A stretch of 64,000 bases of DNA. Origin: Phalacrocorax aristotelis (lineage: Eukaryota; Chordata; Aves; Suliformes; Phalacrocoracidae). Within the stretch, counting starts at the first letter, position 1; the number at the start of each line of letters is the position of its first letter. Location: NCBI RefSeq assembly GCF_949628215.1, contig NC_134284.1:4408850-4472849 (forward strand). The letters are read 5' to 3'. Shown here in pieces: positions 38,371-50,585 of this stretch. The notes below the pieces were generated by a model. It saw nothing but the letters and a program-made list of their open reading frames with translations. It did not search any database and was not told the DNA's origin. A program made the translations under genes and the position numbers.

Positions 38371-41300
38371 TAAATTAACTACTGAAAAAAATTCACACTG
38401 TGAGATTGTATTCTGCCTTTATACACTCCTCAGTTTCATATACTAGCTCACAGAAGCAGCACCATTAAGGGAAAGCAAAGCATGTGTAGCACAACAGATA
38501 ACTGGTCTGTGTCTCATAGTAGGGGATTCAGTGCACAAATTGTAAGAAAATAAGAATCCAAAATACTAATGGGTGAACACTAATATTTTAGATGTTTTTG
38601 CGTGGAAGTTTGTAATAGCATTACAGTTTCTTGAATCTTCCATTTTTTTCTGATACCCATTTACTCTAACACATGTAAAACATATTTGACATTTATAATA
38701 ATGGAATGATTAGGCATGTTACTGACATCAAGGTTTAAGGGACTGGGTGACATAAGGAATTTATGTTTCACTTTAATCCATTTATCAGACTCCTCTGGGA
38801 ACTGATTTTAAATCTAACTCAAGCCATACCAATTTTGGGGAAAAAAACCCTGCCTTATCCAACAGCCTGGAAAACACATAAAAGTATGAAATTTTTGTCT
38901 AGGCTCCCCCCACCTCCCGCTTTTTTAGGAAGGAAAATATTAATGATTTATATGATGACATTCTCTCTGGAATCATGTGGCTACTTGTACAGACCTGGTG
39001 TTTTTCAGTTCAAGAATCAAGAGAGAAGATGATACAGGTGGATTATTTGAGCCGCTAAATATGTGAAATATAAAAGTATGTAATTCCAGAGAGTAGTAGC
39101 CATTAATGACTTCTTTGCACATCGAATCCATTTTCATTGCAATTATAAAAAGGAAAAAAGCATTTTCCTAGGTTAATAGTGCTTTATTTTATTTTATTTA
39201 TCAAGGAGGGAAGGTTTTGAGTGTATTTGCATTATGCAAATGTGTACAATAACACTAGAACCAGTTGCTTCAAAGATACCCAAAGGGGCAATGTAGGTTG
39301 CCTACACTTAGGCAGTCCTGAACTAGGTAACCTGTTCCCCTGTAGTAAAACTAGTTTGCCCTTTCTGTCCTATAAACCAAATGGAGCCGCCACTTGGTTA
39401 GTAATAAGACATGTGTAGGACCAGGTTCCAAAGTACTCTACTGTGAATCCAAAATCATTTAATTGGAGTCCAAGTGATGTAAGCAAGTTCTGAACTGGGC
39501 ACATTGTACAACTCATACTGACATAGTGAGCTACCTTTATAACGAAAAAAATGGTAAGAGAAGAATTATTACCAGTCCTTGATATTTGACATTGGCATTC
39601 AGGCATATATCTGGAGAAATTAAACTCAGGGACGATGTATTTTACATGTTCAGTCAGAAAAATTTGCTGCCTACCCAGGTGCCAATCTTAGGGTTTAAAG
39701 ATGAAAAATGCACTCCTATTAGTCAAATATTTATGAGTAGAACCCAACATGTTTAAACCTTGTTGACCTTTACATAGTTATGACATATATATCATCTCTT
39801 GGTTATCCTTACTGTTGCTTTGGTCTGGAAAAAGTAATACAAGAGGTTAAGTAGTCCCTAAGGGTTAAGTTAAAATGTAGACTGTTGTGTAGCTTTAGTA
39901 TACTTAGTGTCTTTCATGGCAAGTTGATGAGACTGCTCAAAGCAGTAAAATAGCTTGCTAGATGATGCCATTTAAGAAAAAAGTAAGTTTTGAAAATGTG
40001 TTTACTCTTTCCATATATAGTGTACTAATATTGTTAACAATATATTTTATAGTATTTGTGTTAGATGTATAAAGCCTAACTCTTACTTTTCTACTAGGCA
40101 GTCGTGTTCAAAATGAGTTTAAAATATATTCTAATTTGCTAATAAATTTATGTGTTCTGTCTGATTTGAGGTCAGAAGGAAAGCCACTATGATAATTTAG
40201 CCTGATTTCCTGCATGGCATATATTGTAGGTCTTTCATTAATTAATTGTTGCTTATAATTCAGCACCTGTGATTGAATTAGAGGACATCTTTTAAAAACA
40301 AAGTTGTAACCAAAAAATATCTAAATCTTGATTTAAAATTATCAGACTGTTAGTAAATCCTTTGTGGTTAATTACTTTCGCTGTCAACTGTAAGTAGCTT
40401 GATTTGAACTTGTTTAGCTTTTTTTTTATCACTTAGTTTTGCTATAGCTTGGTTTCCTGATTTTGGTAGGTTCTTTGCTAGATATATCAATTTAAAATCA
40501 GTGTTGCTGCTCAGGTCACCTCTTAAACTGTTCTTTGAGAAGTTAAACAGATGAAGGTCGTTAAGGATCTAAACACTAAACGTGTTGCTGTTGTCCTTCA
40601 AAGGCCTTCTTCAACCATTTTCTCTTGTAGCCAGTGCTAAATATTCTATGTACAAGAGTTGTGGATGTTTCCAGAGAGCAGAGTCAGGAACTGTCATAGA
40701 GTAGGAGATAAACAAGTTGGAAATATATATTAAAGAGTGTATTTGTGAAAGATTTATTCTATGAGGCTTTAGGAATAAGTACATAAATAGTAAAGCATGA
40801 AATTGTCATTTACACGTAGATGGATGTTACAAAGCTCTCTGGATTTTTTGTGAAAACCTCAACAATGTACCAACAAAAACCTGTAATATCATTAAGCAAC
40901 TAAAATTTTATCCTAGTTATTTGTCTAGTTATTGCTTGCCATTTGTATTATTTTAAATAATTTTTAAAAAAATTTAAAAACATTTGAAATGTTAAATATT
41001 AATAAATATCTCATCTCGTTATTTTACCACAATGGTGCTTAAAACATCGCTTTTAGTTCTCTCTCTAGTCACATCCTCACAGTACTGTGCTGTGTAACTA
41101 CATGATGCTCTTTGGCAAAAGGAGGAAGTTAATTAAACAGAAGAAAGTGTGTAAATTTAAAAATTAAGCCTGTCAGAAGAAGGATATCAGAAAGAACCCA
41201 AGACAAGTGTCCCATGCAACTTCTGGTGCCTGGGAAGCTAGCTGAGGCAGATGAAGGGGACAGAAGTGGTGGAGTGATCCTTTCCATTTTCTAGACCAGT

Positions 41301-41756
41301 TTAGTAAAGGTACCTTACAAGATAGAAGTGATAATGCCCTGTTTGTTTTGTGGATCACAGGAGAGGGAGGAGTGTTAATTGTCACAGAGTCCCCTGCGTC
41401 TTGTCTTTTCTTATTTCAACCTGCCTTGATGTTTCCACTTAGAGACCCGTATGAGCAGTGACCAAAGGGAGTTGAGCCATGGATGTTAACCATTCCAAAC
41501 ATTTTGTGGTGAATATTACTATGAATATTTACTTGTGCTAAGGTGTCTTTTTAGACAACCGTTGCATTAATTCATGTGCTAAGAAAGAATATTTAAGCTG
41601 TCTTGCTATATAACTTTGAAGTTAATCCAACTGGAAACAAAGTTGCTTATGTACAATTTTTTGAACTTTTGTAGAGGTTGGACTCTAGTGGTCCAGCTGA
41701 TCATTCCTATGCTGTCTCTGTATTACTAAATGTAATTTAAAGTAATTTAATTTCTC
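38371..41756. other. Upstream intergenic DNA, segment 2
   Basis: AT-rich single-copy-looking DNA with no gene or confidently named repeat. A short patch at about 41672-41712 (gaggttggactctagtggtcc) resembles a decayed CR1 3' UTR but is too short to call. Confidence 0.7.
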
Positions 41757-42517
41757 ATGGAGTTCAACAAAGGGAAATGTACAATCCTACCTCTTAGGAG
41801 GAATATCCTCAGGCACCAGTGCATGCTGGGATCCAGGAGTCTTGAAAGCAGCTTTGCTGAGAAGGATGTTGGGGTCCTGGTGTACAACAAGCTAACTATG
41901 AGCCAGTGATGCACCCTTATGGCAAAAATGGCCAATAGTATCTTGGGCTGCATTAGGAAGAGCATTATCAGCAGGTTGAGTGAGGTGATTTTTCCTCTTT
42001 GTTCAGCACTGGTGAGGCTGCATCTGGAGTACTGTTTGTAGTTCTGGGCTCCCCAGTACAAAAAAGATATGGACTTACTGGAGCAAGTCCCGAGTAGGGC
42101 TGCAAAGATGATTAAGGGACTGGAGTATCTTTATATGAGAAGATGCTAAGAGACCTAGGACTCTTCCCCTTGGAGAAAAGACATCTCAGGGGGGATCTTA
42201 CCAATGTGTATAAATACATGACAGGAGAAAATGAACAAGAGGGAGCCAGATTGTTCTCAGTAGTGCCCACTGACAAGACGAGGCAATGGGCACAAATTAA
42301 AACACTTGAATTTCCATCTGAACACAAGAGACTATTTTTCACTATGAATGTGATCAAACACTGGAACAGGTTGCCCAGAGAGGTTGTGGAATCTTCTGTG
42401 GAGATATTAAAAAGCTGAACAGACACAATACTGGACAGCTGGCTTTGACCTGCTTGAGCAGGGGGAAGTTGCACTGGGTGATCTCATGAGGTTCTAAACA
42501 ATCCTGTGATTCTGTGA
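41757..42517 (+). mobile_element. CR1 LINE, older subfamily, about 0.76 kb
   Basis: This plus-strand CR1 3' fragment covers the RT C-terminal region. Recognisable pieces are the LEYC-type segment near 42020, FPLEKRHLRGDL at about 42167-42202 and [15 protein letters not shown] at about 42352-42395, followed by a 3' UTR ending in a degenerate tail, ctgtgattctgtga. It is more diverged than the copies at 48223 and 57585, and its different tail points to another CR1 subfamily. Several frame breaks are present. Confidence 0.9.
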
Positions 42518-45500
42518 ATTTTGAATGATGAAAGAGAGATGGTTTTAGTAAAAATCAGGTAAGTGCATTTTGTTTAAGCCCACTTAGTGTAAGCAAGTCC
42601 TTACAACTAATAGGACAGTATTTTAGATCTAGCTCTTTATCCTTGGATGCTGGGAATTTCAAAGCCTGTTTTTTTTCTACTGATGTGCTCTTGGATAGAT
42701 GTGTTACTTAGTAATTCATGTCAGGCAGGTTTTCTGGCTGTATACAACAACATTCAACTGAGAAAGAACTTAATTTAAAATTTTGAATTATGTTCTTTCA
42801 TCACATATTTTGCAACTTCGAGACTCATTACTTTGTAGTCCTGCAAGTTATGGTTAATCAGTGATACTGGTGCAGCAACAAGTTAGTGAAGCTATAATTA
42901 TCTAGACATTCTTCATAAATATATGGAGGCAAAATAAGATATTTCTTTTTCCATGCTGATGGAACTGGCAATGTAGTTGTTTAAGGAGGAAAATGTAGGC
43001 CTAATGGTAGTTTGGCTGTAAGTAGTTGCCAGGCAAGTGCTGCTTGCATTGTGGCTGGTAGGTCTTATGATTAGAAGAGTAGCCAGAGAGTACCCTGTGT
43101 GTAGGGGAATGACCATAACATTTTCTCTGCATTGGGAACTGTTATAGAAATGCAGTGGTGGCATAGAAATCTTTCCTGTATCTTGTGGAAACTGCGCCGG
43201 TTTCAGTGTTGCCAAATAACCGTAAAAAGATTAACTTTTTTCTACCATGAAACTAATTATTTTTTATACATCAGTGTACTTCAGGCAGTGATTTGCCCAT
43301 TGCCTGCAGACAATAAATAAATAAATGATAATAGAGGAAAACAAAGCCTTTCAGTGTGTGATGTATGTCCTCATAAAGTCTTTTTCCAATCTTTAAACAA
43401 CTTGAGTTTTGATCTGGGTTCTGAGTAATGCTGTATATGGTCATCATATAATTGCAGCTGCTGACTCCCAGAACTGGTCTTTTTTGTCCTTTTTTGCCTG
43501 TTACTAGAGATGTCAGAGAAAGATGTATATGTCAGTGAATAGAATGCTTGCCTTTCTTGTCAAGTGTTGCATACTGTCTATACATGACCACCCTTATCTT
43601 TAAGCTGTTTTTAAGCATTATATTTTTCTTCCAATGTTTATATTTGGTATACCACCTAGGCCTAACTTCTAAAGATCAGAACTGACTAATTTCTTATGTG
43701 CCTTTGATTTACCACATCTAAGTAAAATTCAGAATTTGCATCAGTAGGAATTTTTAAAAATGTCTGTGTAATAGGCTGAATTGAACTTTCTTTATACTGG
43801 ATAGCTTATAGACCTGGCCTGCTATGGCACAGAGTTAGTAGTCATACGTTAGATAGTAGAACAGATATAACTAATGCTGTACATGTACTCTGTACTTTTC
43901 AATATAGCTGATTGCTGTAGGCAAGATAGGTGATTTCCAAGACCCCCAAAATTTGTTCAGAATACACTTGAATATTTCTGCACTACACTCATGGACAACA
44001 TATAGATATATCTAAAGTGTACATCTATACCAAGTGATACAAATGGATGTGAGCTGCTCTTTCTGTGCTTTAAGCTGGTCAATGTGAGTCCAGCTCAGGT
44101 CCAGAAACCAGATTGCTGTGTTAGTGTGGTTGTATGTTAATCAGTGTTCTCTTCTGCTTTGCAGGGCTTATACAACAAGCTTGGATATGTGGCTTCCTAT
44201 AACTGCCTCAGACAGTGGATGCGTGATTTCCGTACCCATCTGCATAGACATAAATGTGAGTTAGTCATTGAAAGGGAATGGAGATTATACAGCTTTCATC
44301 AAAAATAATTGGAGAACAATCTCTCAAAGCTTTTTGGGTGAAATTTGATTTTGTAAACTGCAACTGACTATGTAAATAGCTTAAGAATTTGATTATGCAG
44401 TCCTCAGAAGAACAAAGTTTCCAGTGAAGATAATGGTAAGTATTTGTGGCAAAGGTTAAAATTCCTGGAATGACTATTTGTAAAATGCATGATTCATTTT
44501 TAAATGCTAGAGCTTTAACATTTTGTTTAGCTATTTCAGGCTGCTCGTCTGGGGAACTGCAGAACTTTAGAACTGTTCCCTAGTTCTAGCAACAATTCAG
44601 GCCAATAATTCATGGGAAAATTTATTCTATTAGGTTACAGGTGTGCATGATGTGTCTTTTATGTGCCACAAGGCTTTTCTATGAATACCTTTGAAGAGTT
44701 AACCCTTCCCTGAGTCCTGACATTAACCCCCATGCCAAAACTTAGGTTTGTTTAAGGTTTTATGGAAAAAAAAAAAAGGCAAAATTGAGTTATTCTTTTC
44801 CACAGTTTCTATATATAGTGGTGAAACTGTACAGGTTAGCCTAATGGAGCTTTTATTTCAAAACTGAAAAAAATTGGGAGGGGAAAAATGGTAGCACACT
44901 GGGAAAAAAGAAAACCTTTTTTTTACCGAAAAGTTGCAAATCCAAATTTTGCATATTTTTGGTTGGTTGTTTAATCCTGTTCCAGTCATTGTTCTTGACA
45001 GTGAAATGCCACAGAGAAGAATGTTGGTTAAAGAAGTTTTAAGTAGTAATTATAATCTTCCTGTTTATTGAAGTGAAGGACAGAACAATGAAAAGGAAAC
45101 TGCTTCAGATCAATCCCTGCTAATTTAAACTATTTATAGAATCGCTAATCAAAGCATGATTCATACAAACCTTAGGAGAATATAATGCTGTAGCTTATAT
45201 GCATTTATTTGCAAGTGGAAGTGTACTTACACAGTATCTTCATGGTTAGCACTACCACTTGTCTGTCACCTTATCACATGTAGTAATCTTTACTGATAAA
45301 CTTAGCCCGAAATCAATAATTTCACAGGCTAGGAAAGTAAAACAGAATATAGTCCTTCGAATGAGAGTTACGTTAGTTGATGAGTTTGTAAAAGCAATAA
45401 TACACTTGCCTTCTAAATAATACTGCAGAAATATCTTGTAAATCCTTTAGCAATTTTTTTCTAATCCTTTACAAGTTGTAAAACCATAGCTGAAAGGCAG

Positions 45501-46949
45501 AGAGAAAAGGAATGCACAAATAAGACATCTGTTATTGTTATATGAATGATTACATATAACCAGCTCTGAAATAATAACATTTTAACAAGGACCAGAGTCT
45601 TATCCAAAATGAGATCTCGTCCACTTCCACGTCTTTATTTACTGCATTCATAAGAATGAAGTTTATAATTGGGATATCTTATCAAATAGTGCTTGTAGGA
45701 CATCACAGGTGTGCTACAGTCTGGTTTAAATTAATGGATTTGCAGCCAAGCTATATCTTAACAGATACGGGTATCTGTAAACCAGCTTCAAAGTAATGCA
45801 TTTGCATGCTGCTTATAAAACAGTATTCACCATTACTGAGTACAGTCATGCTATATTTTATAACTTCAGCACTGCGAAATGTATATACTATTAATGTATT
45901 TTCTAGTCCATTAAGGACAAGCAGCATATTATGCTCCATTTAATAAAAGATTTACAAGTTACTAGTGTGGAGGGTTATTCCAGTACAATTTTGGGGTGCA
46001 GCTGCAGCTGTCTTATTGTGTTATTATGGTGACTTTAAAACAAATTCTTATTAACTATATTTTGGTGTCACATAAGATCCAAAGGGTTAAACTTTCAACT
46101 TGCTTGAAATTGATATAAAGCTACAAAACTGTTAAATAGTGAGACAGCTTGGAAATGGCAAGGAACTTCTCTGGCTGTAGTGGAGAAGGAGAGATGAGGA
46201 GAAAATATATGTTTTTTACCTGTTGTCACACTTTTTAGCCATGTATCAGTAGAAACAAAAATAAGCTGTGGAAGAAATATCTGTGTGCTTCTTTCTTTCC
46301 TTCAAGCCTTTTGGTTTAATCAACAGTAAAATGAATAACTGTGCATTTTAGTATATTTCAATACTGATTCATCCAGTAACAGCTAGTTAGCTCTTAATAT
46401 TTGTGCCTTCACTGTGGAATTAATATGAAATGAAAAAATGAGACCTATGCCATTGTTCTGTGTGATTAAGTGTGGAGGCTCTGACTTTATTCTAACAGCC
46501 CATGGGAATTGGTCCAAACACATCTATGGGATTTGGTCCAACAAGTCAATGATACAAAAGCTACCTAGTAGGGCTTTTAAACTTGATACTTAAGGTTTCA
46601 AGTTATCTGACTTTCAATGTACATTGTGTTACTGATACAGCAGTATAATATTTCATTCCTACTTTTGTTCTTATTTATTACTTTAAAAACATCTTTGTAA
46701 CTGTAAATCTTTTAGGCCTTTTACCAAGTTAGATTCTTACTTGAATTAGAAAAAATTATTAATCCAGTTGCACGATTGTGATGGCTAACATTTTTTTCAG
46801 TGTAATGTAACTAAATTTGTAAGCTATTACATTGTTCTGAAACTTAATTTATAATGTAATGAAGGCATTTATAAATTAAGATTAAGAAATGTCTAAGGAG
46901 ACCATAGATGTTATTGAAAAGGAAAATATCAGATGCAGGAATAATATTT
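42518..46949. other. Upstream intergenic DNA, segment 3
   Basis: AT-rich DNA with no recognised repeat or protein gene. It contains the 91-bp exon-like unit at 44165-44255. Confidence 0.7.
44165..44255 (+). other. Exon-like unit (91 bp), plus strand
   Basis: The unit follows an acceptor with a pyrimidine-rich tract (ttctcttctgctttgcag, AG at 44163-44164) and ends at a GTGAGT donor starting at 44256. Two of the three frames are open; one runs on to a stop after about 47 codons. I recognise no protein. It could be an internal exon of a non-coding RNA that starts in the CpG island. Confidence 0.3.
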
Positions 46950-47765
46950 TTCAAGGAATATTTTAGGGGGCTATCTCATTTAATATTTTCATTAATGATA
47001 CTGGCACAAAAAAATACATGATAAAAACAAAGTGGTAGGTGTTAGAACAGATGAAAGATAGGCTTTCATGCAAAAATACGTTACTGCTGGGTGACCTTGA
47101 AGCATGTGGTAATACAAAATGGGATGAAAATCTGTAATATGAGGTGAAAATAATAAGAATTTCTACTATAAAATTTTTCAAGGAATTTAGACTATTTTTG
47201 AATATTTTTGACTGTAAACATATAAAGACCTGGAGGTTCTTGTGGATCTGATGTATTTATAGTAAAGACAGGTAAGTATTAATTCCATTGTACAAGAGCT
47301 TGGTATGTCTGAACATCACCTGGAATACCGCAGTGCTTTTCTGGTTATCTGCTTCCAATAAAGATGAGTTCAACTGAAGTGGATGCAGCTCAACAGAGTA
47401 AGGTACAGCCTCAAGGAAATTTAAGAGCTTAGATTGCTTAGTATAGTAAAACAAAGACTGGGAGGTGGTACAATAGTTACCTATGAAAACACGAGTGGGC
47501 GATGAACCACATGGCAGGGAAAAGTCCTGTATGAAGTAAATGGCAGTTATGAAAAGAACAAATTATCATAAACTGGGCCATTATTAAATGTGAACTGAAA
47601 AATTATGTTTCTACCCATAAAATGAATAAGAGATTGGAGCTGCCTTAGGAGTACATGCAACAGAGAACGAACCTAGATAGTTTCTCATATAAAGTTCCGT
47701 ACATTTATTTAAATATTTGTATGATGTCATTACCTAAGTTACTTTGAGACTAGACTTTCAAATCT
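46950..47765 (+). mobile_element. Ancient CR1-like LINE fragment
   Basis: Heavily decayed but collinear similarity to CR1 ORF2 and 3' end can be followed by eye. There is an 'ttcattaatgat' stretch near 46988 (the ...IFINDL region) and 'acctggaggttcttgtgga' near 47230 (DLGVLVD). 'catcacctggaataccgcag' near 47315 fits the LEY region, and 'aagactgggaggtggta' near 47453 fits the RRLRGD region. 'atgatgtcattacc' near 47721 is in the 3' end. This is an old insertion, probably from before modern bird orders. The boundaries are approximate. Confidence 0.65.
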
Positions 47766-48222
47766 GGGTTAGTGGGACATACCTTGATTTCTTAATTGCT
47801 ACCTGTGCGTTCTTTTGTTTCAGCCTTTTTCTCCCTATTTCAGTAGGTAAATGCCACTCAACAGTCTTTCGTAAATACCACAAACAGTTATGTACAATCT
47901 AAATGTTTTCCTAGGTAAAGCATAGAGAGCTACTCAAAGTTGCATGACTCTTCAGTGGCCCTCCACGCAATCTAATCCCTGTTGTTTGATCAACTAACTG
48001 TTCTTATCCCTTTCTCATTTTATTTTAAGTTCTTGGGGCCCCTGATTGATTACTGTTTACTTCTTTCGTAGTATTTGGCTTGCTTTGTGCAAGAAACTCA
48101 TAATGAAAAAAACAGAAAATACACCTCGGGTCTTCTTCCCACGCTTGTCCTGTTTTGAAGCTCTCCGTTGTGCATGAATCCTGAACTCCTCTTTAGCAGA
48201 GTTTTTCTCTTCATTCCTGTTC

Positions 48223-50324
48223 AGTGAATAATAACTTCCTGATGCAGCTGATAAGCAAGCCAACCAGGGGAGGTGCTCCGCTGGGCCTGCTGTTTACGAG
48301 CAGAGAAGGCCTGGTGTGTGATGTGGCGGTCGGAGGCTGTCTTGGGCTCAGCGACCATGACATGATAGGGTTTTCGATTCTTGGAGAAGTAAGGAAGAGG
48401 GTCAGCAAAACCACTACCCTGGACTTCAGAAGAGCAGACTTTGGATTGTTAAGGAGTCTGGTTAACAGAGTCCCTTGGGAAAGAGTCCAGGAAGGCTGGA
48501 TGTTATTAAAGAAGGAAGTCTCAAAGGTGCAGGAGCAGGCCATCCCCATGTGCCATAAATTGAGCAGGCAGGGGAGAAGACTGGCTTGGCTGAATAGGGA
48601 GCTTTGGCTGGAACTCATGAAAAAAAGGAGAGCTTACTGCCTTTGGAAGAAGGGGCAGGTGACTCAGGAGAACTACAAGGATGTTGTGAGGGTATGCAGG
48701 GAAAAGATTAGAAAGGCGAAGGCCCAGCTGGAACTTCAACTGGCCACTGCTGTTAAAGATAACAAAAAAATTGTAATAAATACATCAGTGACAAAAGGAG
48801 GGCCAGGGAGAACCTCACTCCTTTGTTGGATGCAGAAGGTAACCTTGCCAGGAAATATGAGGAGAAGGCTGAGGTACTTAATGCTTTCTTTGCCTCAGTC
48901 TTTAACAGTCAGGTTGGTCATCCTCAGGGCTGTCAGGCCCCTGGGCTGGGAGATGGAGATAGTACGCAGAATGAAGTCCCGGTTGTTGGAGAGGTGGCAG
49001 TCACCGACCTGCTCCTTCACCTGGATGTTCACAAGTCCATGGGGCCGGATAGGATCCACCCGAGAATACTGAGGGAGCTGGCAGAGGAGCTCGCCAAGCC
49101 ACTCTCCATCATTTATCAGCAGTCCTGGTCAACCGGGGAGGTCCCAGGTGACTGGAAACTAGCGAATGTGACGCCCCTCTACAAGAAGGGTTGGAAGGAA
49201 GTTCTGGGAAACTACAGGCCTGTCAGCCTGACCTCGGTGCCGGGAAAGGTCATGGAGCAGATCATCTTGAATGCCATTACGCAGCACATGCGGGAGACCC
49301 AGGGGATCAGGCTCAGCTAGCATGGGTTTATGAAAGGGAGGTCCTGCCTCACTAACCTGGTCTCCTTCTATGATAAGGTGACCTGCTTAGTGGATGAGGG
49401 GAAGGTTGTGGAAGTTGTCTACTTGGACTTTAGTAAGGCCTTTGACACTGTCTCCCACAGCGTTCTCCTGGAGAAGCTGTCTGCTCACGGCTTGGACAAG
49501 TACACTCTGCACTGGGTTAAAAACTGGCTGGACGGCCAAGCCCAGAGAGTGGTGGTGAATGGAGTCAAATCCAGTTGGCGGCCAGTCACGAGTGGTGTTC
49601 CCCAGGGCTCAGTGTTGGGACAGTCCTGTTCAATATCTTCATTGATGATCTGGATGAGGGGATTGAGTGCACCCTCAGTAAGTTTGCAGATGACACCAAG
49701 CTGGGTGGAAGTGTCGATCTGCTGGAGGGCAGGAAGGCCCTACAGAGGGACCTGGACAGGCTGGATTGCTGGGCACTGGTGAGGCCGTACCTTGAGTACT
49801 ATGTTCAGTTTTGGGCCCCTCTGTACAAGAAGGATATCGAGGTGCTGGATCATGTCCAAAGAAGGGCAATGAAGTTGATGAAGGGTCTAGAGAACAAGTC
49901 CTGTGGGAGTGGCTGAGGGAGCTGGTGTTGTTTAGCCTAGAGAAGAGGAGGCTGAGGGGGGAGACCTCATCGCTCTCTACAACTACCTGAAAGGAGGTTG
50001 TAGCGAGGCAGGGGTCGGTCTCTTCTCCCAAGTAACAAGCGATAGGATGAGAGGAAACGGCCTCAAGCTGTGCCAGTGGAAGTTTAAGTTGGACATTAGG
50101 AAAAACTACTTCACCGGAAGGGTTGTCAAACATTGGCACAGGCTGCCCAGAGAGGTGGTTGAGTCTCCATCCCTGGAGGTATTTAAAAGAAGGGTAGATG
50201 TGGTGCTTGAGGATATGGTTTAGTGGTGGACTTGGCAGTGATAGGTTAGCAGTTGGACTTGATGATCTTAAGGGTCTTTTCCAACCTTAACGATTCTATG
50301 ATTCTACGATTCTATGATTCTATG
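48223..50324 (+). mobile_element. CR1 LINE, 5'-truncated, about 2.1 kb
   Basis: This is the longest retroelement in the window. It reads in the plus direction from within the endonuclease C-terminus (peptide NNNFLMQLISKPTRGGAP), through the linker and reverse transcriptase, to the 3' UTR, and ends with four copies of the 8-base ATTCTATG-type unit at about 50292-50324, diagnostic of avian CR1. The 5' half is missing, as is usual for CR1. About 260 bp of the reverse-transcriptase C-terminal region is deleted compared with the copy at 57585. The moderate decay suggests a medium-age avian insertion. Confidence 0.93.
48224..49916 (+). pseudogene. Decayed CR1 ORF2 (endonuclease end and reverse transcriptase)
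   Basis: The protein remnant uses three frames. Frame 2 carries the endonuclease C-terminus and linker (48224 to about 48780). Frame 1 then carries the RT N-terminus with NYRPVSLTSVPGKVMEQI, interrupted by a TAG at 49318-49320 where the family has glutamine. It continues as [13 protein letters not shown] and [12 protein letters not shown] (RT motif A) and reaches GVPQGSVLG. Near 49620 a frameshift moves to frame 3, with [13 protein letters not shown] and FADDTK, the latter being the catalytic ADD of motif C. After LDRLDCW an internal deletion joins directly to [13 protein letters not shown]. Two frameshifts, a stop and a deletion make it non-functional. Confidence 0.9.
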
Positions 50325-50585
50325 TTTGGCAAAACCTCATTTTTTTTCCCTCAAGAAAAAAATTAATTAAACATTGTTAATTATTCAGATTCAGAGGTAC
50401 AGGAATACCATTTAAAAGCTTACTGGTTATGATTTAAAAAAACTTTAAAAATATAGAAAATTACTAAAATTTCAGAATTCTGAATGTAGAATGAACCTAA
50501 AATTTTATTATGCCATAATTTACCTTTTTTAATTGTCTCACATTTTTAGTTTGGTTGTCAACAGACATGACTTTAAAGAAATACA

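Noticed and set aside
41672..41712. Possible separate CR1 3' UTR scrap just before the CR1 at 41757
   Set aside because: Only about 40 bases with partial similarity; it could be chance or part of another repeat, so it is noted but not called.
49675..50139. 154-codon minus-strand open frame inside CR1
   Set aside because: Antisense shadow of the CR1 reverse transcriptase and 3' UTR.
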